This document shows positions 8,467 to 17,175 of a DNA stretch of 64,000 bases, piece by piece. Under the pieces are notes generated by a model, which worked only from the letters and a program-made list of their open reading frames with translations, was not told the origin of the DNA and made no database searches. The position numbers and the translations under genes were made by a program. Each line of letters begins with the position of its first letter. Positions within the stretch are counted from its first letter, which is position 1. Source of the DNA: Alicyclobacillus sp. SO9 (lineage in GTDB: Bacteria > Bacillota > Bacilli > Alicyclobacillales > Alicyclobacillaceae); the NCBI RefSeq assembly GCF_016406125.1, contig NZ_CP066339.1, forward strand, positions 372,001 through 436,000, read 5' to 3'.

Positions 8467-8574
8467 ATGCGTTCTCTGAGAGCGGCGAATGATGTCAGCG
8501 TACACAGGCAGACCTTGATGGCCGCCCGAAGGAGTGATCTGAAATGTATTTTGACGGTTATCGAGGGGTTCTGA
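8467..8574 (+). CDS. Possible 35-residue leader ORF before the ROK kinase
   Basis: AAAGGAGGTGA, the best ribosome site in the operon, lies 7-8 nt upstream of ATG 8467. That ATG opens a 35-codon frame ending 7 nt before the kinase ATG. The product (starting MRSLRAANDVSVHRQ, ending ILTVIEGF) is basic and has no recognised domain. The kinase itself has only a distant GAGGGG, so its translation may depend on ribosomes leaving this ORF. It could be a coupling leader, a small protein or a remnant. Confidence 0.45.
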   Translation: MRSLRAANDVSVHRQTLMAARRSDLKCILTVIEGF

Positions 8575-8581
8575 TATCAAA

Positions 8582-9523
8582 ATGTCTTACGTGATTGGCC
8601 TTGATGTTGGCGGTACGACGATTAAAGGCGGAATTTTTACAACGACAGCGCAACCGTTGGCGGAGATTCGTTTCAGGACATACGACAAAAACAATGTGAG
8701 AGACGAGATACTGGCCAGCATGTCAAGTGTGATTCATCGCTTGGAAGAACAGGCGGACCGTCTTGGCCTCGGACGGATGGAAGGTGTGGGAATTGGTGTT
8801 CCTGGGTTCGTCAGTTCCAGTGAAGGCGTGGTTTATAAGGCAGCCAACCTCGCCCTGATAAACGTGAAACTGAGGCAGTGGTTTGAGGAACGTTTCAATG
8901 TCCCGTGCGTAGTGCAGGGTGATGCCAGAACGGGTGCCCTGGGAGAGTTTGAATTCGGCGCAGGCAAAGGTGCAGAATCCCTGCTGTATGTGGTGATTGG
9001 TACCGGTGTTGGGTCAGGAATGATTTTAAATGGCGAGATATACGAAGGCGTTCACGCTTTGGCTGGTGAGATTGGCCATACCATCATTCACCCGGATGGA
9101 CAACTGTGTGCATGCGGGAAGAGAGGCTGTCTCGAAACCCTTGTGTCGGGTCCGGCTATTGTCAGAGAGTATCGAAATCGGACCGAGTCTCAGTCTGAAA
9201 CTGTCCCGGAAATCATCACGAAGCGAGCAGAGGCGGGGGAGCAAGCGGCGCTGGATGTGTACAAAAATGTGGCAAAAACACTGGGTATCGCACTAGCCAA
9301 CTATTGCACAATCGTCGATCCGTCCCGCATTGTCATCGGCGGCGGGGTTTCCCTGGCGGGATCGGTTTTATTCAATCCACTGCGTGAGTTTTTCAGAGCA
9401 TACGCGTCTCCGGGAGCAGCAAAGTCAATTGACATTAGGCCCGCGTCGCTGGGAGACCGTTCAGGACTTGTTGGTGCGAGCCTGCTCGTGAAAAAGTCCT
9501 GGCAGATGGCTGGACGCCATTAA
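8582..9523 (+). CDS. ROK-family sugar kinase (glucokinase or GlcNAc kinase)
   Basis: A 313-residue ROK kinase. It has the phosphate loop DVGGTTIKGG at the N-terminus, GVPGFVSS, the catalytic-region QGDARTGALGEF stretch, GEIGHTIIHPDGQ and the zinc motif CACGKRGCLE (about 180). There is no N-terminal DNA-binding domain, unlike the neighbouring repressor. In this cluster it most likely phosphorylates N-acetylglucosamine to GlcNAc-6-P for NagA; glucose is the main alternative. Translation may be coupled to the 35-codon ORF upstream. Confidence 0.85.
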   Translation: MSYVIGLDVGGTTIKGGIFTTTAQPLAEIRFRTYDKNNVRDEILASMSSVIHRLEEQADRLGLGRMEGVGIGVPGFVSSSEGVVYKAANLALINVKLRQWFEERFNVPCVVQGDARTGALGEFEFGAGKGAESLLYVVIGTGVGSGMILNGEIYEGVHALAGEIGHTIIHPDGQLCACGKRGCLETLVSGPAIVREYRNRTESQSETVPEIITKRAEAGEQAALDVYKNVAKTLGIALANYCTIVDPSRIVIGGGVSLAGSVLFNPLREFFRAYASPGAAKSIDIRPASLGDRSGLVGASLLVKKSWQMAGRH

Positions 9524-9601
9524 AGGGGGTGAAGCAATTCTGCTGCAATCGTCGCATGCTGTAACCTGCGTTTCCTAGATTCCTAAGGGGGGAAGATGTA
9601 C

Positions 9602-10963
9602 ATGAAATCTAAAAAGTTAATGAAAGTAATGGCACCTGTATTCATGGTTTCCTTGTCTGGTGCCGTGCTCGCTGGCTGCGGGACCAATAACCAGGCTGCA
9701 AACACGGGCAACGGATCACAAGCAAAGGCACAAAGCAGCAGTGACAAAGGCCCGCTGAAAATTATTATGTGGGTCAATCCTCCAGCCGTAGCGGCAGTGA
9801 AGAAGATTGACGCAGAATTTCAGAAGAAATACGGGGTCAAAGTCCAGCTTCAGACCACAGCCAATGACACATCTGGTTATAAAACACTGCAGCAGACGGC
9901 AGTGCAGGCGGGCACAGCAGACATCATGGCGATTCAGCCGTTTGATCCCATGCCGCAAAAAATGAACAGCAACAACATGTCAAAGACACAGGAATGGGCT
10001 GTGCATAACGTCTTTGTACCCTTGAACAATGAATCCTGGATATCCGACTTCAAGCAGAATGACTTGAATGCTGCGGCATACAAAGGCAAGGATTACGGCC
10101 TTGTGACAGGTGTCTACCAGACGGGGATTTTCTACAACAAAGCCATGTTCAAGAAGTACAATTTGAAGGTCCCGACCACCTACAATCAGTTTATTAGTGT
10201 GGCCAAGACACTGAAGTCGCACAATGTTACACCGGTTTGGACAGGACTTGCCGGCGGGGCCACCTTCTATACAGAGTTCATGATGTATCCGCTGCTGCAG
10301 GACATCTTTGCGCCAAGCCTGAACGGCGGCAGTGTCAGCACAGCACTGGCATCAGGCAAAATTAAGTGGACAGACCCGAAGATGCAGACGGTGTTCAACA
10401 GAGAGAAAAACATTGCATCCAATTACCTGGAGAAGAATTACGCGGGTCAGAACTGGCAGCAGATGCCTGGAGCATTTGCGGCTGGAAAAGCGGCCATGTT
10501 GCTTGACGGGTCTTGGGATTTGGCATCCGTTGAAAAGGCGAATCCGAACATGAAAATAGGATACTTCCCGCTTCCCGGAAGCAATACTGCTTCAGACAAC
10601 AATTCGGTTGCAAACGCCGATTTGACCTGGACAATTCTGAACAACGGTAAGCACAAGGCCCTTGCGAAAAAATGGCTGGCGTTCTTCGCCTCAAAGAAGA
10701 TCTACAGTCAGTATGTGGACATGACGGGTATTTCGCCAAGCGAAAGCGGTACCTTTAACAGCAAAACAGCAACCATCATGGGCCAGTGGTTTGGAAAAGG
10801 AAGACTGATTAAACAGACCGCAGACTGGCTGATTCCAAGCGGTCCCTATTACTTGCAGTCGAAAAACTTCTGGGCCGCACAGCTAAAAATGCTTCAAGGC
10901 GGTATGACGCCAACGAAGCTGGCTCAAAACTATCAAAAGTCTCAAGACCAAGCTTTGAAATAG
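9602..10963 (+). CDS. Sugar ABC transporter substrate-binding lipoprotein
   Basis: A 453-residue family-1 extracellular binding protein. A signal peptide with lipobox LAGC (about residue 26) is followed by a low-complexity linker rich in A, N, S and Q, then a bilobed binding domain (about 50-450) with the typical YGLVTGVYQTGIFYNKAMFKK region. It should capture an amino sugar or oligosaccharide and hand it to the two permeases downstream. ATG 9602 has AGGGGGG at good spacing; ATG 9596 is closer and less likely. No ATPase is encoded here; a shared MsmX-type ATPase elsewhere is expected. Confidence 0.9.
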   Translation: MKSKKLMKVMAPVFMVSLSGAVLAGCGTNNQAANTGNGSQAKAQSSSDKGPLKIIMWVNPPAVAAVKKIDAEFQKKYGVKVQLQTTANDTSGYKTLQQTAVQAGTADIMAIQPFDPMPQKMNSNNMSKTQEWAVHNVFVPLNNESWISDFKQNDLNAAAYKGKDYGLVTGVYQTGIFYNKAMFKKYNLKVPTTYNQFISVAKTLKSHNVTPVWTGLAGGATFYTEFMMYPLLQDIFAPSLNGGSVSTALASGKIKWTDPKMQTVFNREKNIASNYLEKNYAGQNWQQMPGAFAAGKAAMLLDGSWDLASVEKANPNMKIGYFPLPGSNTASDNNSVANADLTWTILNNGKHKALAKKWLAFFASKKIYSQYVDMTGISPSESGTFNSKTATIMGQWFGKGRLIKQTADWLIPSGPYYLQSKNFWAAQLKMLQGGMTPTKLAQNYQKSQDQALK

Positions 10964-11002
10964 TCTGAAGCAGCTATGATTTATCAAGCGAGTTAAAACG
11001 GT

Positions 11003-11027
11003 ACGGAGTCCTCGCAGAGGGCTCCGT
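11003..11027 (+). promoter_or_regulatory. Intercistronic stem-loop
   Basis: ACGGAG-T-CCTC, loop GCA, GAGG-G-CTCCGT: ten base pairs with one internal mismatch. There is no T-run. Hairpins at this place commonly protect the binding-protein mRNA and lower expression of the permeases downstream. Confidence 0.55.
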
Positions 11028-11074
11028 CAATGAAACCGTTGTCATATTCCAGACTAGATGAAGGAGTAATCCTC

Positions 11075-11965
11075 GTGAGTAACGTATTCGGTGGACGACA
11101 AAAGTCACTCATTTATCTGACAATGATTCCTGGACTGCTGGTATTCCTGCTTTTCGGGATTATCCCGTCGGTTTCCACGCTTGTCATTTCGTTTACGGAC
11201 TATACGGCCATTCCAGGTGTGCCAATGCATTTCGTTGGCTTCGCAAACTACGTTCATTTGTTTGTGAATAACTTTCAGGGGTTCAAGCAGTCTCTGGTTG
11301 CAACTTTGGAATTTGCCGCCGGCGTGACAATTTTTCAGAATCTCTTTGGCCTATGGATGGCAAACGTACTGACAAAACGCTTTCCAGCCGTCAATTTCTT
11401 TCGAACACTTGTCTTTATGCCCGCGGTTCTGGGTGTGACAGTCATTGGTCTGATGTGGTCGCTGATTTTGACTCCGTCAGGAGGACCTGTGGCATACATT
11501 TTAAGTCTGTTCGGAACGTCGTCAGCATTCTTTGGTTCAAATACCTGGGCTATGCCCCTGGTTATCTTTGTGCAAATTTGGGCGAACCTTGGCTTTACAA
11601 CCGTTGTGTACATCGCAGGCATCAACACGGTACCTCACGAGTTCCATGAAGCAGCGAAGATTGACGGGGCATCGGGATGGACGAACTTTTGGAAGGTGAC
11701 CTTTCCAATGATCGCGCCCAGCGTGACGGTGAATGTGATTCTTGCGGCAGCGGGATCGCTTCGAACCTATGACTTGATTTATGTCCTGACGGACGGGGTG
11801 CATAACACAAACACCTTAGGGATGTACATGTTTAACACCGCCTTTGAAGGTTCCGGCAACCTTGGACTTGGAGCGGGCATCGGTGTATTGCAGTTTGTTT
11901 TGACAATCATTGTGGTCTTGGTTCTGCAGAAATACTTGAACCGCAGAGAGGAGGCCATGTCATGA
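11075..11965 (+). CDS. Sugar ABC transporter permease, MalF/UgpA type
   Basis: A 296-residue permease with six membrane helices. The EAA loop for ATPase contact is clear near residue 190-215 (EFHEAAKIDGASGWTNFWKV, then FPMIAPS). GTG 11075 is chosen because AAGGAG lies 8 nt upstream; the longer frame from 11030 starts inside the intercistronic spacer. It overlaps the next permease by 4 bp (ATGA) and so is translationally coupled to it. Confidence 0.9.
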   Translation: MSNVFGGRQKSLIYLTMIPGLLVFLLFGIIPSVSTLVISFTDYTAIPGVPMHFVGFANYVHLFVNNFQGFKQSLVATLEFAAGVTIFQNLFGLWMANVLTKRFPAVNFFRTLVFMPAVLGVTVIGLMWSLILTPSGGPVAYILSLFGTSSAFFGSNTWAMPLVIFVQIWANLGFTTVVYIAGINTVPHEFHEAAKIDGASGWTNFWKVTFPMIAPSVTVNVILAAAGSLRTYDLIYVLTDGVHNTNTLGMYMFNTAFEGSGNLGLGAGIGVLQFVLTIIVVLVLQKYLNRREEAMS

Positions 11966-12798
11966 GTTTCGCAAAGGAGAACCTGTCGAAACACTGGCTG
12001 AGACTGCTCATTGTGGTGGGTCTGGTGGTGGTTATCTTCTACTTCGGACCGCTAATCTTTGTGCTGAACATTTCCTTGCAGAGCCAGCAGCAGTTTCTGA
12101 CTCATTCCATGTCTCTGCCGCATCCCATGAAATGGGGCAACTTTATTCAAGCTTGGCAAAAGGCGTCGATGAGCGAGTACTTTATGAACTCTATTGTCTA
12201 TACTTTAGTTCCAACCGTACTTGCCCTTATTTTCAGTGCATTTCTGGCCTTTCCGATTTCAAGGAAATACATCAGGTGGTCAAAGCAACTGCACGCACTG
12301 CTGACCTCTGGCTTGTTTTTTCCCGTTGCGCTGATTCCCTTGTTCATTGAGGCGCGCTGGCTGCATTTATATAACAATCGTCCCGGCTACATGATTTTGC
12401 ATATTGAAGATGCCATGGTGTTTGGTTTCTTCTTGTTTGTCGGGTATTTCCGGACCATCCCGAAGGAGTTGGATGAAAGTGCAGTGATTGACGGGTGCAA
12501 CTACATCCGCTACATTATGACCGTCATTGCACCGTTGGCAAAACCAGCTTTTGCCACGATGGGTATTTATGCAAGCATTCAAATTTGGAACGATCTCATT
12601 GGCCCAGTGGTATTCCTCGCCTCGCCCAATCTGTTCCCGCTGTCAAGGGGTTTGTTTGCCTTTTACAGCAGTTATGCCAGCGAATGGACTCTCTTGGCAG
12701 CTGGTGTCCTGATTGCCGCAGCGCCTTTGATTGTCGCGTTCCTGTTTTTGCAAAGGTACTTTATTGAAGGTGCAACAGCAGGTTCGCTTAAAGGATGA
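11962..12798 (+). CDS. Sugar ABC transporter permease, MalG/UgpE type
   Basis: The partner permease, 278 residues and six helices. The EAA-type loop is present in a slightly degenerate form (PKELDESAVIDGCNYIRYI, then APLAKPA). Together with the gene upstream it forms the membrane channel for the sugar captured by the lipoprotein. The start overlaps the preceding stop. Confidence 0.9.
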   Translation: MSFAKENLSKHWLRLLIVVGLVVVIFYFGPLIFVLNISLQSQQQFLTHSMSLPHPMKWGNFIQAWQKASMSEYFMNSIVYTLVPTVLALIFSAFLAFPISRKYIRWSKQLHALLTSGLFFPVALIPLFIEARWLHLYNNRPGYMILHIEDAMVFGFFLFVGYFRTIPKELDESAVIDGCNYIRYIMTVIAPLAKPAFATMGIYASIQIWNDLIGPVVFLASPNLFPLSRGLFAFYSSYASEWTLLAAGVLIAAAPLIVAFLFLQRYFIEGATAGSLKG

Positions 12799-12905
12799 GA
12801 TGAGGGTGACGGCGTTTCAGGTTTTCTTAATAACAAAGTATTCGGTAACAAAGCAGTTGTAATGCGCGGTTTGCATTGGCGTCAGAGGGCGGGAGGTATC
12901 GAAGC

Positions 12906-14033
12906 GTGGAGACCACGATAATCAGCGGATCGATAAATGGAGTACAAGTGCAGATTAAGGTTGAAGACGGCATGATTCAACAAATAGGAGACCTAGCCAA
13001 AACAGACTTTACGGGTGCGACACTGATTCAGACCGACGGTGAGATTCTGCCTGGCTTCATTGACGTTCACGTTCACGGCGGCGGTGGAGCAGAAGTGATG
13101 GAAGGCACGGAAGAAGCGTTTGAGCAGGTGTGCACAACCCATGCCAAACATGGCACAACCGGACTGCTTTTGACCACGGTAACAAGTCCTGCAGCAGAAC
13201 TGGATAAGGTGTTCTCAGCCTATCAGAAAGGACGCGTTCGAAACGGGGCAGAAGTCCTGGGGTTTCACCTTGAAGGACCATTTATCAATCCTGAGAAACC
13301 AGGAGCACAGCCGAAAGAGCATATTATCTTACCGAATACAGACTTGTTCAAACACTGGCAGTCCCTGTGCGGGGGCGCAATTCGGTATGTCACGGTCGCA
13401 CCTGAGATGGAACACGCAGAGTCACTGATTCGATGGGCTGCAAACGAGGGCGTGATTGTTTCCATGGGCCACTGCAACGCAACTGCGGAGGAGGCGGCCC
13501 AAGGAATTGAATGGGGTGCAAAAAGCACAACCCATCTGTTTAACGCCATGAGCAGTGCGCATCACCGTAAACCGGGATTGGCTGGCACATCCCTTGGCGA
13601 CAATCGGATTATGGCAGAACTGATTGCAGATTTGATTCACGTACACCCGTTGATGCTGACTGCGGCCATCCGCGCTAAAGGCTTACATCGCATTATGCTG
13701 ATTACAGATGCGGTGCACGCTGCAGACATGCCGGAAGGGGAATATGTTTGGGGCAATCGGACGGTTCAACTCCGAGACGGTGCCGTAAGGCTGCCAGACG
13801 GGACACTGGCGGGAAGCACACTAACATTGGATCGGGCAGTTCACAATCTCCTTAGTATCCATGCACTAGAGCCTGCGGATGTGCCCCAAGTTACCTCAGG
13901 CAACCAATCGGAACTGCTGGGCTTGCCACACGGCCGCATTGCTGTAGGAGCACCTGCAAACCTGATTGCAGTCAATCAAAGTTGGGAAGTGACACACACC
14001 GTTGTTCGAGGCAAGCTCGTATATCGCTCCTGA
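12906..14033 (+). CDS. nagA: N-acetylglucosamine-6-phosphate deacetylase
   Basis: NagA removes acetate from GlcNAc-6-P to give glucosamine-6-P. The 375-residue protein has the amidohydrolase features expected: FIDVHVHGGGG, FHLEGPFINPEKPGA, SMGHCNATAEEA, STHLFNAMS and the catalytic ITDAVHA aspartate, then the closing LIAVN strand. GTG 12906 is used because GGGAGGT lies 9-10 nt upstream. It follows the transporter genes in the same operon. Confidence 0.95.
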   Translation: METTIISGSINGVQVQIKVEDGMIQQIGDLAKTDFTGATLIQTDGEILPGFIDVHVHGGGGAEVMEGTEEAFEQVCTTHAKHGTTGLLLTTVTSPAAELDKVFSAYQKGRVRNGAEVLGFHLEGPFINPEKPGAQPKEHIILPNTDLFKHWQSLCGGAIRYVTVAPEMEHAESLIRWAANEGVIVSMGHCNATAEEAAQGIEWGAKSTTHLFNAMSSAHHRKPGLAGTSLGDNRIMAELIADLIHVHPLMLTAAIRAKGLHRIMLITDAVHAADMPEGEYVWGNRTVQLRDGAVRLPDGTLAGSTLTLDRAVHNLLSIHALEPADVPQVTSGNQSELLGLPHGRIAVGAPANLIAVNQSWEVTHTVVRGKLVYRS

Positions 14034-14086
14034 CCAATTGGCGTTTTGAATCTTAGCGAAGGCCTAAAGGCGGGATTATAGCCAAC

Positions 14087-15244
14087 ATGGCGAGACAGAC
14101 TTATGCACGAATGTCGCTCTATTATTTCTTCTTTTACACAACCATCGCGGTGTTTGCACCGTACTTCAATTTGTATTTGGCATCGCGCGGACTAAGCAGC
14201 GAACAAGTAGGAATGGTACTGGCAGTCATACCCCTTGGCGGCATTCTGATGCAGCCCTTGTGGGGCATGATGAATGACAGGCTGCAAATTCAAAAGACAA
14301 CCATCTTTTTGGCGCTGGTTGTTCCGGCCATTACACTACTTTTGTATCCACATTTGCACTCGTTTCCTGTGTATGTGCTGGGCACAGCCGTGCTTGCTGT
14401 GTTTCAATCCGTGGCTGTTCCTGTTGCAGACAGTATGACGATTGAGACAGCCGGAACAGGTCACTACGGCAAGATTCGATTATTTGGATCCCTTGGCTAC
14501 GCCATCGCGGCAGCCATTGCCGCTGCATTATATAAGCACTATGGTGTCTCAGAGATTTCCGTTGTTTATGGTTTCACCGTCGTGCTGGCTCTGTTCGGAC
14601 TCATCTTTTATCCGAAGCCTGCAAAAATGCACTCTGGGCATCAGAGACCTGCTCTGTTTTCGGGTATGATTGTTCTGCTGAGTAACAAGAAATTCTTGCT
14701 GATTCTGTGTTTTACCTTGCTGATTACTATTAGTCAAGCTGTGAACAGTAACTTCTTCACTCTTTATTACCATGCTCTGGGTCGGCCTATGGGCTGGCTC
14801 GGTATCATCTATGCACTGGGCGCATTGAGCGAGCTGCCGTTCTTTTTTATTATCGGCAGGTTTATCGGCAAGTACGGTGCAGAACGGATTTTCTTGCTGG
14901 GCGGGGCAATATTTCTGTTGCGGTGGATTGTGCTCTGTTTTGAACCTCCAACCTGGGTTATCGTCATGATGCAACTATCCCACGGGCTTTCGTTCACCCT
15001 GACCTTTACAGCTGGGGTGTCCATGGCTGCACAAGCGAGTGCACGGGATAACCAAGTCACCGCGCAGACCGTATATAACTCGGTGAATATGGGCTTATCG
15101 GCGATTATTGGAAGTTTAATCGGCGGCGTTGTCCTCAATCAATTCGGGCCGCGAGGACTCTACGGCTTTGCCGCAGCCATTTGCGTGCTGGGACTCATAG
15201 CCATGTTCGGTTTAATTCGCAGCACATCAGCCCGGTCAGACTGA
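14087..15244 (+). CDS. MFS sugar permease (MFS_1-like, LacY/NupG group)
   Basis: A 385-residue, twelve-helix transporter. The start (YYFFFYTTIAVFAPYFNLYL) and the GMVLAVIPLGGILMQPLWGMM region are typical of the MFS_1-like group, which includes oligosaccharide and nucleoside symporters. Its place between nagA and nagB suggests a second amino-sugar route, import of a monosaccharide or export of excess, beside the ABC system. Direction of transport cannot be told from sequence. Confidence 0.85.
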   Translation: MARQTYARMSLYYFFFYTTIAVFAPYFNLYLASRGLSSEQVGMVLAVIPLGGILMQPLWGMMNDRLQIQKTTIFLALVVPAITLLLYPHLHSFPVYVLGTAVLAVFQSVAVPVADSMTIETAGTGHYGKIRLFGSLGYAIAAAIAAALYKHYGVSEISVVYGFTVVLALFGLIFYPKPAKMHSGHQRPALFSGMIVLLSNKKFLLILCFTLLITISQAVNSNFFTLYYHALGRPMGWLGIIYALGALSELPFFFIIGRFIGKYGAERIFLLGGAIFLLRWIVLCFEPPTWVIVMMQLSHGLSFTLTFTAGVSMAAQASARDNQVTAQTVYNSVNMGLSAIIGSLIGGVVLNQFGPRGLYGFAAAICVLGLIAMFGLIRSTSARSD

Positions 15245-15302
15245 TGAACACTAAAAAGTGATGAAAAAGAACTTCTATTACTATGATACGAGGAGGTTTC
15301 CC

Positions 15303-16040
15303 ATGGTAATCCGCATTTTTGACAATCAGGACGAAGCAGGTCTCTACGCAGCCTCTCTTGCCGAGCGAGCGATTATGGGCGCCGCCCATCCCGTCTTAGG
15401 GCTGGCCACCGGAAGTACTGTCATTCCATTCTATCGCGAACTGGTTCGACTGGTGCAGTGCGGGCTGGACTTATCTCACATAACCACTATCAATCTGGAC
15501 GAATACATTGGGCTACCGCCTCATCACGAACAAAGCTATCATGCCTTCATGAAGCGGCACCTCTTCTCCCGCGTCAACATTCCTGAAAGCCAGGTGTTCA
15601 TTCCCGACGGATCTGTTCCAGATTTGGCAGCTGAATGCGGTCGTTATGACGAAATTATTCGGGAATACCCGATTGACCTACAAATTCTCGGGATTGGGGT
15701 AAACGGACACATTGGTTTCAACGAACCGGATGACCTCCTCGTCTCCCGCACGCACGTGGTTGAACTCAGCGAGGAAACAATCCGCAGTAATTCCCGCTTC
15801 TTTGCCGATGTTTCCGAAGTCCCGACGAGAGCCATTACCATGGGTGTACAAGCCATTCTCCAGGCTCGTCAAATTGTTCTGATGGCGTTCGGTGAAGAAA
15901 AGGCACATATTGTAGCAAAGGCCATCCGCGGGGAAGTTCGTACAGACATTCCAGCCAGCATTCTGCAACTGCACCGCGACGTCATTTTTGTACTTGATAA
16001 AGGCAGTGCCAAGGAGCTCTCGCTCGCCAAGGACGCGTAA
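15303..16040 (+). CDS. nagB: Glucosamine-6-phosphate deaminase
   Basis: NagB converts glucosamine-6-P to fructose-6-P and ammonia, the last step of the pathway here. The 245-residue protein has LGLATGSTVIPFYREL, the catalytic-region TTINLDEYIGL, GIGVNGHIGFNEP with the active-site His, and the C-terminal HRDVIFVLD. ATG 15303 follows AGGAGG by 6 nt; the frame opens earlier at 15258 but without a good site. It ends the operon. Confidence 0.95.
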   Translation: MVIRIFDNQDEAGLYAASLAERAIMGAAHPVLGLATGSTVIPFYRELVRLVQCGLDLSHITTINLDEYIGLPPHHEQSYHAFMKRHLFSRVNIPESQVFIPDGSVPDLAAECGRYDEIIREYPIDLQILGIGVNGHIGFNEPDDLLVSRTHVVELSEETIRSNSRFFADVSEVPTRAITMGVQAILQARQIVLMAFGEEKAHIVAKAIRGEVRTDIPASILQLHRDVIFVLDKGSAKELSLAKDA

Positions 16041-16162
16041 TATTAGTATCTTGGCATATAAACTGTCCAACCTGATGTATCGAGTGGTCGTTCCGGGCCA
16101 CACTGAAAATGGTCCTGCCGGGCTAGTGCGGTCTAAGTGAAAAACGAGACATAATAGGGGTA

Positions 16163-16258
16163 ATGAAAATGGGTGAACTTCCGGGTGCGAGCTGCAATTT
16201 CGACGCTGCTAACAACCTGAATAGGGGCTGTACCTGGGCTCACTCAATATCGGAGTGA
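16163..16258 (+). CDS. Possible 31-residue upstream ORF of the LuxR regulator
   Basis: ATG 16163 or 16169, after AGGGG, opens a frame of 31 codons that ends at a TGA inside the ribosome-site region of the LuxR gene (stop 16256-16258, next start 16264). The peptide contains two cysteines (ELPGASCNF and NRGCTWAHS). It could be a coupling leader or a short secreted or signalling peptide, but chance is not excluded. Confidence 0.35.
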   Translation: MKMGELPGASCNFDAANNLNRGCTWAHSISE

Positions 16259-16263
16259 CGAAT

Positions 16264-17175
16264 GTGGTCTTCAAACGAAGTGCACTGTCTCGCCTGTTTT
16301 TAATTCGTGCTACGTTTCCCCTCATTATTCTTGCTGTGCTTGTATCAAATCAGGGCCCGCACTTTTGGTTGTTGGGCTTTTTCATTTTGAGTCTGCTGGA
16401 TTTCATAGGCGGTATCATACAGTTGATTTGGAAGCCTGGCTTAATCGATTACAAGTTTGCGGCAGTGCGCGATGTCATTTATGCGGCTGCATTTTATCTG
16501 TTAGTTCTTCAAAACATTCATATACCGGCTATGATGCTCGCTCCGTCGGCGCTGGCCGAAGTGTTTGTGTTGTTCGGCTATAGGGTTTTTCTTCGAGCGT
16601 TTATCGCTGAGGCGTTGATGCTGGTTGTGCGAATGTCCACCGTTTATTATAAGTATCACTTTATTCACCCTAATTGGGCCATCATGATTTGTACCGCAAG
16701 TCTTGTGATGGGACTGTTGGGGCTGGAAATTAAGCGCATGGAAGAACTCCAGAGAGAGATTGTGCTACAACAGAGAGACCTGAAGGCTACGTTAGCCGAA
16801 ATGGTGACGGCCACGCTGTCTTCCAGCGGTATTGACAAGGCTTTCATACAGCAAAAAAAGATAAATCCCATGCTTGAAGAGATCTGCGAGCAAGCAAGTT
16901 TGGCAAAGGGGAGGGAAATTGGGCAGCACCTGGCAGATGCCATTGCTGAGAGACAAGCAATCGCAGATTTGTTTACGTCGCGGGAGCTGGAAGTTCTTGA
17001 GATGGCAGTTGAGGAACAGTCCTACAGGCAGATTGCCGAGCAGTTGCAAGTCAGTCCGGGGACGGTCCGGGCACATGTGGCGAGCATCATGCGAAAAGCT
17101 GGTGTTCACACCAAGGACGATCTCGTTCACTGGGCCCACGACCACCGTTTGCTCTCTGTTGAAAAGAGTGTTTAG
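16264..17175 (+). CDS. LuxR-type regulator with N-terminal membrane domain
   Basis: About 303 residues. The first 155 hold five or six membrane helices; a coiled-coil linker follows (MEELQREIVLQQRDLKATL), and the end is a LuxR/NarL helix-turn-helix (LFTSRELEVLEMAVEEQSYR, then QIAEQLQVSPGTVRAHVASI). There is no kinase or receiver domain, so it would bind DNA while tied to the membrane, sensing through the helices. GTG 16264 has CGGAG 8 nt upstream. It stands just downstream of nagB, convergent with a broken hydrolase. Target unknown. Confidence 0.85.
   Translation: MVFKRSALSRLFLIRATFPLIILAVLVSNQGPHFWLLGFFILSLLDFIGGIIQLIWKPGLIDYKFAAVRDVIYAAAFYLLVLQNIHIPAMMLAPSALAEVFVLFGYRVFLRAFIAEALMLVVRMSTVYYKYHFIHPNWAIMICTASLVMGLLGLEIKRMEELQREIVLQQRDLKATLAEMVTATLSSSGIDKAFIQQKKINPMLEEICEQASLAKGREIGQHLADAIAERQAIADLFTSRELEVLEMAVEEQSYRQIAEQLQVSPGTVRAHVASIMRKAGVHTKDDLVHWAHDHRLLSVEKSV

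Noticed and set aside
9524-9600. AAAGGGGGTGA ribosome-like site before the binding protein
   Set aside because: It is followed only by an ATT codon and a 13-codon frame; not enough to call a gene.
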